DNA of 45,147 nucleotides, from NCBI GenBank assembly GCA_025352695.1, contig JANXSK010000091.1:1-45147 (forward strand), given 5' to 3'. The notes beneath the pieces are model-generated. The model saw only the letters and a list, made by a program, of their open reading frames with translations. It ran no database searches and was not told the DNA's origin. Source of the DNA: Ferruginibacter sp. Lineage in GTDB: Bacteria > Bacteroidota > Bacteroidia > Chitinophagales > Chitinophagaceae. Shown piece after piece: positions 26,495 to 36,733 of the stretch. Made by a program: the position numbers and the translations under genes. How positions within the stretch are numbered: position 1 is the first letter of the stretch; every line of letters starts with the position of its first letter.

Positions 26495-26568
26495 GTCGGG
26501 GTAGCTCAGCTGGTTAGAGCATCGGATTCATAACCCGAAGGTCGGCAGTTCAAGTCTGCTTCCCGATA
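26495..26568 (+). tRNA. tRNA-Met (anticodon CAT)
   Basis: A 74-base cloverleaf: acceptor GTCGGGG/TCCCGAT (two G-U pairs), D arm GCTCAGCTGGTTAGAGC, anticodon CAT at 26529-26531 in loop TTCATAA, and T arm GGCAG-TTCAAGT-CTGCT. The anticodon stem has an A-C mismatch next to the loop (26526/26534). CCA is not encoded. The acceptor starts with a G-U pair rather than the initiator C-A mismatch, and there is no GGG/CCC anticodon stem, so it is the elongator type or a tRNA-Ile2 with lysidine. Confidence 0.93.
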
Positions 26569-26572
26569 CTAT

Positions 26573-26596
26573 GCCCCTTTTTTAAGGGGCTTTTTT
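26573..26596 (+). terminator. Intrinsic terminator of the tRNA gene
   Basis: GCCCCTT pairs perfectly with AAGGGGC around a TTTT loop and is followed by six T residues, five bases after the tRNA end. Confidence 0.9.
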
Positions 26597-26723
26597 AATA
26601 CAATTCATAGTTGTGCGATTATCATAACTTAACAATGGGCCAACCTGGTGATGCTGTTTAGAATTAAGTAAAATTGAAATTTTGCGAATTTGTGTTATTT
26701 TGCAATTAGCTAAAACGATCACA

Positions 26724-27113
26724 ATGAAAATATTTAATTTAATTTTTTGTTTCCTTTTTATTGTATTTGCCGCATTACAATATAACGATCCCGATCCATA
26801 CTTATGGGTGCCAATTTATATGTATACTGCTGTATTGTGCTGGTTAGCGGCTAAAAAGCACTATTATTTAAAGGCATATTTATTGGGTATAGCTGTATAT
26901 GCGGTATATGCGGTGTTTAAAATTTTTGATGCAAACGGGTTAATTGATTGGATTCAGTTGCACCATGCAGCAAACATCGCAGAAACAATGAAAGCTGAGC
27001 AACCGTGGATTGAAGAATCCAGAGAATTTTTTGGATTAATAATTTTAATTGGAGTATTGCTATTAAATTATTTTGTAGCTAAAAAAAGAGTAAATATCCT
27101 TTTGTCGAAATGA
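26724..27113 (+). CDS. TMEM220-like membrane protein
   Basis: A 129-residue membrane protein with four hydrophobic segments. The start was set at ATG 26724 (MKIFNLIFCFLFIVFAALQY); a TTG 42 bases upstream is less likely. The early QYNDPDPYLWVPIY segment right after the first helix and the late WIEESREFFGLIILIGVLL are the marks of the TMEM220 family, found in bacteria and animals, function unknown. No operon partner is evident. Confidence 0.82.
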   Translation: MKIFNLIFCFLFIVFAALQYNDPDPYLWVPIYMYTAVLCWLAAKKHYYLKAYLLGIAVYAVYAVFKIFDANGLIDWIQLHHAANIAETMKAEQPWIEESREFFGLIILIGVLLLNYFVAKKRVNILLSK

Positions 27114-27375
27114 AAATTGCCTTCAAAAAATGGCTATTTTATCTGCATATTTAAAAGTTGTAGCTCCTTTATTAATTACCTAATAGTAACCTGCTTTAAT
27201 AGAATAGTGGATATTCTTTTTAGTTTAGCATATCAATTTTTAATCAGAATTTCTACAGAATGCGCTACTACTATTGCAATAGGATATTTTAAATCTGGTA
27301 TTAATGTATGTAATTTTTCAATAAAATAACAGCAGGGTGCAAAAGAATAACATTAAAACCAAATAGTCATTTTTG

Positions 27376-28653
27376 ATGAATAAATTAAGCTTTCTATTTT
27401 TATTGTTTGCATTGCCAGTGGCGTTGCTAGCGCAAAATAAAAATATTAATTACTTTATAAATGAAGGATTAAAAAACAATCCTAATATTATAGAGAATAA
27501 TAATCTGCAGCAATTTTTTCAAATACAAAATGAAATCATAACTGCACAAAATAAAAAACCGCAGGTAAATTTTACTGCTGATTATTTATTTGCTCCCTTC
27601 TTTTTTAATAACGGCCGGATAATAAGTATTACGCCTAATCCATCAACAAAAGCTTATGGATATGATGCTGGTATAACCAATGGAGGTATGTATGCTGGCC
27701 AGATTAATGTAGCAATGCCTTTATTTAACAATGCGCTTATAAAACCTTTGTATGCGCAAAATAAAATACAAGGCGATCTATCTGCCTATAGTAAAAAGCA
27801 ATTAGAGCAAGACCTTAAAAAGGCAATCATTGACCAATACATTATCACCTTTCAGTTTCAACAACAAACTACTTATTTACAAAAAATAATAGACCAGCTG
27901 GAAACAAGAAAGCCTTACATAACAGCGTTGGTAAAACAGGGCTTGCTGCAACAAAATGATTACCTCTTCTTAGATATTCAACAAACTACGAGTAGAAATG
28001 ATTTACTGCAATTACAGTATGCCTACAGCAACGGTCTTGCTGTACTTAAAAATATTGCCGCCATCTCGGATAGTGCATCTTTTGGTTTGGAAGCTCCGCT
28101 GATTGCCTTGCAACCTGCTCCACAAGAATATTATTATGTTCAAAAATTTCGATTGGACAGTCTAAACCTGGTGGCTCAACAAAATGTATTTAATATAAAA
28201 TATAAAACTCAGGTATCTGCATTCGGATCTTCAGGTATCAACGCTGTGGATATTGCTAATATGCCACACAATGTTGGCTTAAGTGCAGGACTGCATGTAA
28301 GTGTGCCCATTTATGATGGTAAACAAAAAAAGTTAAATGAGCGTCAAAATAACGTATTGCTGACTAACCTCCAGGTTTATAGAAATAATACTGCTTTATT
28401 ACAGCAAAATAATATTCGCAATGCGAAACAACAAATGATGCAGTGGCAGCAAACCATCGAATTGCTGGATATGCAAATTAAAAAGCAGGAATTATTGCTG
28501 GATATAATCAAGGACAAAGTAATAAAAGGACAGATAACTGTGATGGACTATATTAATGCTTTTCAGGATTATGCTTTAACGCAAAAGAACAAAGCGCTTG
28601 CTACAACCAATATTTTGCTATATATCAATCAATACAATTATTACAACTGGTAA
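27376..28653 (+). CDS. TolC-family outer-membrane efflux protein
   Basis: A 425-residue protein with a signal peptide (LFLLFALPVALLAQ) and two coiled-coil-rich halves with beta segments (LFAPFFFNN, QINVAMPLFN, GLHVSVPIYDG), the TolC-family layout. The start was taken at ATG 27376, with a TTG one codon upstream ignored. It is the first gene of a tripartite RND efflux operon, ending 12 bases before the adaptor gene. Substrate unknown. Confidence 0.9.
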   Translation: MNKLSFLFLLFALPVALLAQNKNINYFINEGLKNNPNIIENNNLQQFFQIQNEIITAQNKKPQVNFTADYLFAPFFFNNGRIISITPNPSTKAYGYDAGITNGGMYAGQINVAMPLFNNALIKPLYAQNKIQGDLSAYSKKQLEQDLKKAIIDQYIITFQFQQQTTYLQKIIDQLETRKPYITALVKQGLLQQNDYLFLDIQQTTSRNDLLQLQYAYSNGLAVLKNIAAISDSASFGLEAPLIALQPAPQEYYYVQKFRLDSLNLVAQQNVFNIKYKTQVSAFGSSGINAVDIANMPHNVGLSAGLHVSVPIYDGKQKKLNERQNNVLLTNLQVYRNNTALLQQNNIRNAKQQMMQWQQTIELLDMQIKKQELLLDIIKDKVIKGQITVMDYINAFQDYALTQKNKALATTNILLYINQYNYYNW

Positions 28654-28665
28654 ACTATACTTCTG

Positions 28666-29589
28666 ATGAAATTATTACAATATATATTTATTATTTTTTT
28701 TACAGTAGCTATTTTTTTATCTGCATGCAGGCAAAAAGAAACAGTATCAATTGAGGTGCCGGAACCTATAAAAACAAGCGTTACCATTGTACAGCCCATA
28801 CAACAATCACTAACAGATTATCTGCAATTAAATGCCAATACAGTCTTTCAAAAAAAAGTAGTAGTAAGGGCTAATATTACAGGTTATATTATTACCATGC
28901 CCTGGAAGGTTGGCGATCGAATTGTATCAGGTACTGTATTTTGTACCATCACCACAAAAGAGCAGGATGCTTTAAAAAATCTTGATCAACGGGAACCGTC
29001 GCTGAAACAGTTTCAGCAACCAATAAAAACTATTACAAGTGCAACCGGATTTATTACAGTAGTAAATTATATACAAGGTGATTTTGTAAATGAAGGAGAT
29101 ATATTGGCAACTATTACAGAACCTTCGTCGCTGGTGCTCTCGGTAAATGTACCTTATGAATATAACCGGTATGTGTATAAAGGTCGTACTTGTGAAGTTC
29201 AGTTGCCGGATGGGAAAAGGATAAATGCAACTATCTCCACAAGTATTCCTGTGATAGAAGCAATTTCTCAAACTCAACAATTTTTTATTCATTTACCCGC
29301 TATCCATCAATTACCGGAAAATATGAATCTGTTGGTACGTATACCAATGAAGCAAAAATTAAATGCTATTTGCCTGCCGCTCGAAGCCATTCAAACCAAT
29401 GAAACACAAGACGATTTTTGGATTATGAAATTAATCAATGATTCTTTAGCAGTTCGTGTATCCGTTACTGTTGGTTCACAAAATGATTCATTGAAAGAAA
29501 TCGTCTCCGGCATAGGATTAAATGATAAAATAATTGTACAGGGCGCTTATAGATTAGCAGATTCATCGCTGGTGCGTATTGAAAAGTAG
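28666..29589 (+). CDS. RND efflux adaptor lipoprotein, apparently without coiled-coil hairpin
   Basis: The 307-residue periplasmic adaptor has a lipoprotein signal with Cys21 (FLSAC). A biotinyl-lipoyl half (VRANITGYIITMPWKVGDRI), its second half (SATGFITVVNYIQGDFVNEGDIL) and beta-barrel and membrane-proximal domains follow. Between the lipoyl halves only about 30 residues occur (EQDALKNLDQREPSLKQF), too few for the usual helical hairpin that reaches TolC. It lies between TolC-like and RND genes. The family is clear; the shortened hairpin is the unusual point. Confidence 0.87.
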   Translation: MKLLQYIFIIFFTVAIFLSACRQKETVSIEVPEPIKTSVTIVQPIQQSLTDYLQLNANTVFQKKVVVRANITGYIITMPWKVGDRIVSGTVFCTITTKEQDALKNLDQREPSLKQFQQPIKTITSATGFITVVNYIQGDFVNEGDILATITEPSSLVLSVNVPYEYNRYVYKGRTCEVQLPDGKRINATISTSIPVIEAISQTQQFFIHLPAIHQLPENMNLLVRIPMKQKLNAICLPLEAIQTNETQDDFWIMKLINDSLAVRVSVTVGSQNDSLKEIVSGIGLNDKIIVQGAYRLADSSLVRIEK

Positions 29590-29723
29590 CGTATTGTGCA
29601 ATGAGTTATTTTGTGAAAGGTAAAAGGTGAACTGACGATCCATCATAGATTAATCATTTTAATAAATATTTAATAGGCAGCTGCACAACGACGATTTTAC
29701 CATTGATCATTCACTAAAAAATA

Positions 29724-32700
29724 ATGAAACAATTTCATACTACTTTTAAAAAGCCGCTACTTGGATTATCAGTATTATTGCTGCTCGCTGGTATCTTTAG
29801 TTATTCTACCTTAAAAACAGGGCTCTTTCCTGATATTACTTTTCCCAAATTAAAAGTGATTGCCGATGCAGGTCAACAACCCGTTGATAAGATGATGACA
29901 ACGGTTACCGTTCCACTGGAAAATATTATTAAGCGTACCGAAGGATTGGATTATATACGCAGCACCACTTCAAGAGGTAGTTGCGAAATTTCTGTATTTT
30001 TAAAATGGAATGCAAATATTGATTTGGCAAGATTGCAAATGGAATCGCTGATCAACGAGGTTAGAGGTAACCTGTTGGCAGGTACTCAAATTAGAGTAGA
30101 AAAAATGAATCCTTCTATTTTGCCGGTTATGGGTTTTTCAATTGAAAGTAACAGAGAGCCTATAGAACTTAAAAAAATTACTCAACTACAAATAAAGCCT
30201 TTTCTGGCTGCTACTCCAGGAGTTGCGGATGTAGCAGTAATTGGTGGTAAAACAAAAGAGTATCAACTGGTGCTTAATCCTGAAAAATTAACCCAGTTAG
30301 GAATTACGCCGCAGCAAGTTGCAACAGTTGTAGGGCAATCGAATGTGTTGCAATCAAATGGTTACATCAGCGATTACAATCGTCTTTATCTAACGCTTAC
30401 TGATAACGCTATTGATAGTAAAGCAGCACTGGAAAATCTTATTATTTTAAATTCTGCTAAAAGAGTTGTACTCGTAAAAGATGTGGCAACGGTGCAGATT
30501 GCGGAAATGAAGGAGTATATAAAAATAAATGCAAATGGTAAAGATGTACCCTTGATAGCAATTATAAAACAGCCGGCTGCTAATTTGATTGAGGTAAATA
30601 AGGGTGTTTTGCAAAAAGTAAAAGAACTCGAAAAAATATTACCAAAAGATATAAAGATAAGGCCCTATTATTTGCAGGCAGATTTTGTAGAGGAGAGTGT
30701 ACAAAGTATAAAAGATGTTTTATGGATCGGTATTTTATTAGCCATTATTGTGGTGGTAGTTTTTTTAAGATCACTAAAATCTAGCTTGGTATTGTTGCTA
30801 ACAATACCGGCTACACTAGCTTTAACGCTGGTAGTATTAAATGCAATTGGCTATACTTTTAATATTATGACGTTGGGTGCGATAGCAGCAGCAATTGGTT
30901 TAATGATTGATGATGCTGTAATTGTAGTAGAGCAAATTCATCGCAGCCACGAAGAACATCCCGATGAATCGATGCCGTTTATTGTTAGTAAAGCCATTCA
31001 TTATTTGTTTCCGGCAATGGTCGGGTCTTCATTAAGCACCATTGTAATTTTTATTCCATTTATATTAATGAGTGGTGTTGCCGGTGCCTATTTTAAGGTG
31101 CTCGCATTTACTATGATCATTACTTTAACAGTTTCATTTTTTGTAACATGGCTGGTATTACCTATGTTATTTTTATTATTTACACCTAAATCAAAAGCGG
31201 TTAAAATAGTACAAAAAGAAAGTGCTGTTGCCAAAATGAAAAACCAACATGGCGGATGGATCAGGTTCTTTATCAGACATGCTTATATCGGTATTTTATT
31301 TGCAGTAGCCTGCGCCATTGTTATTTATATTTTGCCTGGCAAAATGCCTTCAGGTTTTTTGCCGGAAATGGATGAAGGTGGCATTGTACTCGACTTTAAT
31401 AGTCCGCCAGGCACTACGTTAGATGAAACAGACCGCATGTTAAAAGAAATTGACAAGATTATTCAGCAACAACCAGAAGTGGCTAGTTATAGTCGCAGAC
31501 TTGGTACACAAATGGGGTTTTTTATTACTGAACCCAATCGAGGCGATTATCTAATACAATTAAAAAAGAAACACAGTAAAACTACAGATGAAGTGTCTGC
31601 TGATTTACGGGCTAAAATTGAAGCTGTGCTGCCACAATTAAAAGTTGATTTTGGTCAGGTGATTAGTGATATGTTAGGCGATTTGATGACAGGCGCACAA
31701 CCTGTAGAAATAAAAATATTTGGTGATAACAAGCAGCAGTTAGAGGAACTCTCAAAGCAAGTAGCAGATATTGTGAAGGATGTAAAAGGTACTGCGGATG
31801 TGTTTGACGGCATTGTAATTGCCGGCCCGCAAATTATAGTACAACCCAATGTAGCGAGATTGGTTCAATTTGGAATCACGCCTACCGATTTTCAGTTTCA
31901 GTTGCAGACACAATTAGAAGGAAATATTATTAGTACTATTTTGGAAAAAGAACAAGTTGTCAATATTAGAATGATATATCCCCATGCCCTTCGTACAACA
32001 GTAAGTTCATTAAATGCTGGGAATATATTATTGCCAAACGGCTCACTTAAACCCATCAATACTGTTGCTAATATAAAACTTGAAAAAGGAGTTGCTGAAA
32101 TAGAAAGAGAAAACCAAAAGATGATGGGTGTAATAACTGCCCGTTTAGAAAACAGGGATTTAGGAAGTACTTTAAAAGAGGTGCAAGCAGTGATTAAAGA
32201 AAAATTATCATTGCCACAAGGCTATCACATTGAATATGGCGGGGCTTATGCAGCACAACAAAAGGCGTTTAGCGAACTGCTCACTATTTTATTAACCGCT
32301 TGTTTGTTAGTATTTATTGTATTACTTGTTTTGTTTAGAGAATTTATAGTATCGCTTTTCATTATATTATTGGCTGTATTTGGTGTTGCAGGATGCTTAC
32401 TGGCATTGTATTTAACTAATACACCATTAAATGTCGGCAGCTATACTGGCATCATTATGATTGTTGGTATAATCGGAGAAAATTCAATTTTCACTTATCA
32501 GCAGTACCTTAGGGCAAAGCTAACAATGAATATAGAACAAAGCATTGTATTTGCAATTGCTGCAAGGCTTCGCCCCAAGTTAATGACTGCAAGTGCCGCC
32601 ATCATGGCGCTGTTGCCTTTAGCTTTAGGCCTTGGTGCAGGTGCACAATTACACCAACCTCTGGCCATTGCTGTTATTGGTGGTTTATTAGTTGCGTTGC

Positions 32701-32762
32701 CTTTACTGTTAATAGTGTTGCCTACTTTTTTGAGGTTAATACACCGGAAAAATGAAGGATAA
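29724..32762 (+). CDS. RND efflux permease (AcrB/CusA superfamily)
   Basis: A 1012-residue proton-driven inner-membrane pump with twelve membrane segments and two large periplasmic loops. It has TGLFPDITFPKLKV near the start, the TM4 proton-relay pair Asp396-Asp397 (GLMIDDAVIVVEQIHR), and the FLPEMDEGGIVLDF segment typical of HME-type loops in the second half. In TM10 the position of the usual relay Lys (AKNAI in AcrB) is Glu919 (GENSI). It follows adaptor and TolC-like genes, with 134 bases before it. Substrate is not evident: drugs or metals are both possible. Confidence 0.92.
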   Translation: MKQFHTTFKKPLLGLSVLLLLAGIFSYSTLKTGLFPDITFPKLKVIADAGQQPVDKMMTTVTVPLENIIKRTEGLDYIRSTTSRGSCEISVFLKWNANIDLARLQMESLINEVRGNLLAGTQIRVEKMNPSILPVMGFSIESNREPIELKKITQLQIKPFLAATPGVADVAVIGGKTKEYQLVLNPEKLTQLGITPQQVATVVGQSNVLQSNGYISDYNRLYLTLTDNAIDSKAALENLIILNSAKRVVLVKDVATVQIAEMKEYIKINANGKDVPLIAIIKQPAANLIEVNKGVLQKVKELEKILPKDIKIRPYYLQADFVEESVQSIKDVLWIGILLAIIVVVVFLRSLKSSLVLLLTIPATLALTLVVLNAIGYTFNIMTLGAIAAAIGLMIDDAVIVVEQIHRSHEEHPDESMPFIVSKAIHYLFPAMVGSSLSTIVIFIPFILMSGVAGAYFKVLAFTMIITLTVSFFVTWLVLPMLFLLFTPKSKAVKIVQKESAVAKMKNQHGGWIRFFIRHAYIGILFAVACAIVIYILPGKMPSGFLPEMDEGGIVLDFNSPPGTTLDETDRMLKEIDKIIQQQPEVASYSRRLGTQMGFFITEPNRGDYLIQLKKKHSKTTDEVSADLRAKIEAVLPQLKVDFGQVISDMLGDLMTGAQPVEIKIFGDNKQQLEELSKQVADIVKDVKGTADVFDGIVIAGPQIIVQPNVARLVQFGITPTDFQFQLQTQLEGNIISTILEKEQVVNIRMIYPHALRTTVSSLNAGNILLPNGSLKPINTVANIKLEKGVAEIERENQKMMGVITARLENRDLGSTLKEVQAVIKEKLSLPQGYHIEYGGAYAAQQKAFSELLTILLTACLLVFIVLLVLFREFIVSLFIILLAVFGVAGCLLALYLTNTPLNVGSYTGIIMIVGIIGENSIFTYQQYLRAKLTMNIEQSIVFAIAARLRPKLMTASAAIMALLPLALGLGAGAQLHQPLAIAVIGGLLVALPLLLIVLPTFLRLIHRKNEG

Positions 32763-32859
32763 ATTTTTAAATTTTTTTAATATATATAGCAGCGATAAAG
32801 ATTTATAATAGCAAAAACAGCAGTGTTAGTTTATATTTACCAATCCTTAAAAAATATTT

Positions 32860-33273
32860 ATGTGGTGGATATACGCTTTACTATCAGCCCTGTTTGCATC
32901 GTTAACAGCAATCTTTGCCAAAATAGGTATTGCGAATGTTAACTCAAATTTAGCAACGGCTATTCGTTCAATTATCATTTTAATGGTAATATGGGGTATT
33001 GTACTGGCAAGGGGAGAAGCAAAAGGATTGTCAACTTTATCAAAACATACTATTATTTTTCTGGTTATTTCTGGCATTGCTACTGGGCTTTCCTGGATAT
33101 TTTATTTTAAAGCATTGCAGATAGGAAAAGTGTCACAAGTAGCACCGGTTGATAAGTTGAGTGTAGCTTTAACAATTATTTTATCGATAGTATTTTTGGG
33201 AGAAGCATTGACTATTAAAACTGCTATAGGTGCATTGCTTATTATTGCTGGTACAGCAGTGCTGATTTTTTAA
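32860..33273 (+). CDS. EamA/DMT family small transporter
   Basis: The 137-residue protein has one EamA repeat of four to five hydrophobic segments: WWIYALLSALFASLTAIFAKIG at the start, then KALQIGKVSQVAPVDKLSVALTIILS and the typical LGEALTIKTAIGALLIIAGTAVL end. Single-repeat members dimerise. Substrate unknown. It ends 37 bases before the convergent kinase gene. Confidence 0.88.
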   Translation: MWWIYALLSALFASLTAIFAKIGIANVNSNLATAIRSIIILMVIWGIVLARGEAKGLSTLSKHTIIFLVISGIATGLSWIFYFKALQIGKVSQVAPVDKLSVALTIILSIVFLGEALTIKTAIGALLIIAGTAVLIF

Positions 33274-33309
33274 TTGTCTTATTCAGAGTTACAATCACAT
33301 TATACAATA

Positions 33310-34566
33310 CTAAACCGCACTAAGTTTAAAGTGATGCAAATTATTGCTGTAAGTATACTCAATTACCATATTGTTTGTATCGCATATTTCTTTTACTATC
33401 GCTAGCCCCAATCCGTTACCTGTGGTTGTATCATGTTTACTAAATCGTTGAAATAATTGAGTTTTATCAATTGCAGGAAGTGTACAGGTATTTATTATTT
33501 CAAAACTAGCTGTATTGATTATAATTTTTATTTCGCCTTTTTGATGATTGTACCGCATCGCATTACTAAATAAATTTGAGATCAACATATCTGCAAGCAG
33601 CGGATGAAGCAATGGTAACCAATCTGCAATTACAATCATTGTTACTGTAATTTTTTGTTGGTCTAATAACTCAGCAAAAAAGGATTGGTATTTTTCAGCT
33701 GTTGCTTTTATACTGATTTTTTCTAAAGCGGTAAATTGGTTGTTTTCAATTTTTGTTATCAGCAACAATGTTTGGTTAAGTTTCGATAAACGCTGTGTAG
33801 CATCAAACGCTGAAATAATGGCAGCGGATTGCTGTTCGGTTAAATTGCTATCCTGTAGTAATAATTCTAGCTTCGATTGTATAATAGCTAACGGTGTTTG
33901 TATTTCATGACTTGCATTTTGTGTAAAGGTTTTCATCGAAAGATAATCAGCTTGCATTTTACTTGTCATGGCATTTAACGAAGTATTTAATGCATTAAAT
34001 TCCCTGATAGAAACCTTGTCAAAATGTATCTGTTGCAATTGCTGCATATTTAACGAAGTAATTTTTTCTAAAGAAATATTAAAAGGCTTCCACAATCTTT
34101 TATTGATGTATAAATTGATTAATAAAAATAGTAGTAACAGTCCACCAAAAACGATACACATTAATCCAATCAAATTTTTAAAAACATCTTTTTGTTCTAC
34201 AACCGAACGCTGAAAAGATAATTTGTAACGTTGGTTGTTTAGCTTAATAAAAACAGTCAGGCTGCGATAAGGCACCAATTCTTTTTCAAGTGACTCGTAT
34301 AATAAAGTATCGGATAAAAAAAATCGGTTTGAAACAGTAGTAGTTTTTTCTATCTGAATAAAAGGATTATTTAGTTCCAATATATTTTTATCGGCAGGCA
34401 AACCTTTAAGGTGATGTACCCATAGCTCTTTGCTATATTGTAATTCCTCATCAATTTCATGCCGTAAAGATTTTTCAATTTTAAAATACAATAACCAGCC
34501 ACTCAATAATAGCAAGGGCAGGCTTAACAATAAATAATAAAAAGTGGTTCTTGTAAGTAGTTTCAT
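33310..34566 (-). CDS. Sensor histidine kinase of an OmpR-type two-component system
   Basis: A 418-residue kinase with membrane segments at about 9-28 and 131-155 flanking a small periplasmic domain. It then has a HAMP-like linker, the phospho-acceptor His220 in NASHEIQTPLAII, and an HATPase domain ending with GNGLGLAIVKEICD. It lies 22 bases after the response regulator stop on the same strand, so the pair is surely one operon. The RND operon next door is a plausible target, since such pairs often control efflux genes. Confidence 0.93.
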   Translation of the reverse strand: MKLLTRTTFYYLLLSLPLLLLSGWLLYFKIEKSLRHEIDEELQYSKELWVHHLKGLPADKNILELNNPFIQIEKTTTVSNRFFLSDTLLYESLEKELVPYRSLTVFIKLNNQRYKLSFQRSVVEQKDVFKNLIGLMCIVFGGLLLLFLLINLYINKRLWKPFNISLEKITSLNMQQLQQIHFDKVSIREFNALNTSLNAMTSKMQADYLSMKTFTQNASHEIQTPLAIIQSKLELLLQDSNLTEQQSAAIISAFDATQRLSKLNQTLLLITKIENNQFTALEKISIKATAEKYQSFFAELLDQQKITVTMIVIADWLPLLHPLLADMLISNLFSNAMRYNHQKGEIKIIINTASFEIINTCTLPAIDKTQLFQRFSKHDTTTGNGLGLAIVKEICDTNNMVIEYTYSNNLHHFKLSAV

Positions 34567-34588
34567 TGTGGGCAGCTATGTAGATTTA

Positions 34589-35266
34589 TTAATTGTCGGT
34601 AAATTTATATCCAGTACCATAAATGGTTTTAATGTAATCCGCAGCACCTGATTCAATCAATTTTTTTCGCAGATTTTTTATGTGTGTGTATAAAAAATCA
34701 TACGATCCTACCTGATCGTAGTGATCGCCCCAGGTATGCTGCGCCAATCCACTTTTAGTAATTACCCTTCCTATATTGCTTATAAAATAAATCAGCAGGT
34801 CATATTCTTTTTGTGTTAACTCAAGGTATTTATTATTCACTTTTACTGATTTGGCTGCAGGATGTATTTCAATTTCATTAAATATTATTTTTTCTTCTCC
34901 ATCAAAATGCCTTCGGCGAATAATCGCAGCAACACGTGCATTTAACTCAGACAAATGAAACGGTTTTGTTATGTAGTCGTCACTGCCTAGTTGAAGCCCC
35001 ATTATTTTATCATCCACCGCATCTCTTGCCGAAATAATAATTATACCTGCCTTCGATTTTATTTCTTTTAATTCTTTTACAATATCAAAGCCGCTACCTT
35101 GAGGAATACCAATATCAATCAATATACAATCGTATTCATAAAAATCAATTTTATCCATCGCTTCTTTAAAGTTACTGGCAGTTTCGCAACGGTAGCCCTG
35201 CGTTTCCATATATTGTTGAATGGAATCTCTTAACGAAAGTTCATCTTCTATTATTAGCAACTTCAT
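34589..35266 (-). CDS. OmpR/PhoB-type response regulator
   Basis: The 225-residue regulator has a receiver with IIEDE at 5-9, phospho-acceptor Asp51 (CILIDIGIPQGSG) and a KPF motif. A C-terminal winged helix follows (LTQKEYDLLIYFISNIGRVITKS and later THIKNLRKKL, TIYGTGYKF). It pairs with the kinase just downstream and is divergent from a beta-propeller gene. Confidence 0.94.
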   Translation of the reverse strand: MKLLIIEDELSLRDSIQQYMETQGYRCETASNFKEAMDKIDFYEYDCILIDIGIPQGSGFDIVKELKEIKSKAGIIIISARDAVDDKIMGLQLGSDDYITKPFHLSELNARVAAIIRRRHFDGEEKIIFNEIEIHPAAKSVKVNNKYLELTQKEYDLLIYFISNIGRVITKSGLAQHTWGDHYDQVGSYDFLYTHIKNLRKKLIESGAADYIKTIYGTGYKFTDN

Positions 35267-35543
35267 ACTTAAAAATAAAATATAATTCTGAGCTAATCCT
35301 GTTTATAAAAATATTTTACAAGTAAGATAATTGTATCTACCAATAAAATGTAAGCATGCATGGATAAGCTTGGTTATCAAAAGATTGCAACTTTATATTT
35401 TATACCCAAGTGGAGCTTCAGTTTTAAGCTAAATTGTTGTTACTTTTTTGCAATCAACAGCAAATAATTTATATAACAGCAATTGAAAAATATCTTCAGT
35501 ATTGCTACAGAATCAATCTTCACCTTTATTAAAAATATATAAC

Positions 35544-36560
35544 ATGAAACACACACGAGTAATATTTGCAACGATTGTTTTGCTAAGCATCAGTATAATT
35601 TCTACCGCACAACAACCTGGTAAAATTCATTTGCTTAATACCTTTCACATTAGTAGTTCAGGAGGTTGGGATTATATAGCAGTTCAACCCAACTCCAATA
35701 AACTATTTGTTTCGCATGGCGGGCAGGTAAATATCCTGGATAAAACAACGGGTGATTCGTTGGGTGTAATTGCTAACACAACAGGGGTACATGGCATTGC
35801 ATTTATTCCTAGTTTAAACAAAGGATATACAAGTAATGGCAAATTAAATAACGCAACCATTTTTGATCTTACAACAAATGCAGTGCTATCTCAAATTGCT
35901 ACAGGTGAAAATCCAGATGCAATTTTTTATGATAATTTTTCAAAAAAGATTATTACCTGTAATGGCCTTAGTAAAGATTTGACTATCATTGATCCGGTAA
36001 CAGAAAAAGTGGTGGCGACTATTTCTGTAGGTGGTAAACCAGAAACAGCAGTAAGTAACAATGCGGGAAAAATATTTGTAAATGTGGAAGACAAAAATGA
36101 AATAGTAGTAATTGATATTACAAAAAATACTGTTGAAAAACATTGGTCATTATTACCCGGCGAATCACCAACAGGTTTGGCTTATGATGAGACAAATAAA
36201 AGGCTTTTTGCCGGTTGTGGCGATAATAAATTGCTAATTATTGTAAATGCTGATAACGGTACTATTGTAGGGAAGTTGCCAATTGGAGCAGGCTGCGATG
36301 GCGTAGCGTATGATGCGGTACAAAAATTAATTTATACCAGTAATGGAGAAGGTACGATGAGTGTTATTAAAGAAACTACTAAAGATAAATTTGTGGTTGC
36401 AGCAACTATTGCCACAAAAAAAACTGCCCGAACACTTGCGATAGATGAAAGCACCCACAAAATATATTTACCTGCTGCGGATTTAGGACCAACGCCTGCA
36501 GATGGAAGCTGGGCAAAAATGATCCCTGGCACTTTTCAGATATTGGTATTTGGACAATAA
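35544..36560 (+). CDS. YVTN-type beta-propeller protein (YncE family)
   Basis: A 338-residue secreted protein: start set at ATG 35544 (MKHTRVIFATIVLLSISIIS, signal peptide), as the upstream TTG extension lacks a signal start. About seven repeats of the pattern 'V-x-D-x-x-T-x-x-V-x-x-x-I-x-x-G-x-x-P-x-x' are visible, for example DLTTNAVLSQIATGENPDAI and DPVTEKVVATISVGGKPETA. Such propellers bind proteins or metals in the periplasm. The partner is unknown. Confidence 0.88.
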   Translation: MKHTRVIFATIVLLSISIISTAQQPGKIHLLNTFHISSSGGWDYIAVQPNSNKLFVSHGGQVNILDKTTGDSLGVIANTTGVHGIAFIPSLNKGYTSNGKLNNATIFDLTTNAVLSQIATGENPDAIFYDNFSKKIITCNGLSKDLTIIDPVTEKVVATISVGGKPETAVSNNAGKIFVNVEDKNEIVVIDITKNTVEKHWSLLPGESPTGLAYDETNKRLFAGCGDNKLLIIVNADNGTIVGKLPIGAGCDGVAYDAVQKLIYTSNGEGTMSVIKETTKDKFVVAATIATKKTARTLAIDESTHKIYLPAADLGPTPADGSWAKMIPGTFQILVFGQ

Positions 36561-36733
36561 TTAGCCTACGATTTTTATAGTTAACACAAATGCCACCAAA
36601 TTGGTGGTATTTGTATTTTAAGAAGATACAATATCAATTTGAAATTATTGCACTTAACAAATTACCTTTAAAACTGAATGACAACTTCTGTACAGATTAT
36701 TTAACGAATGCATTAATTGTAAAACGATTGCCC

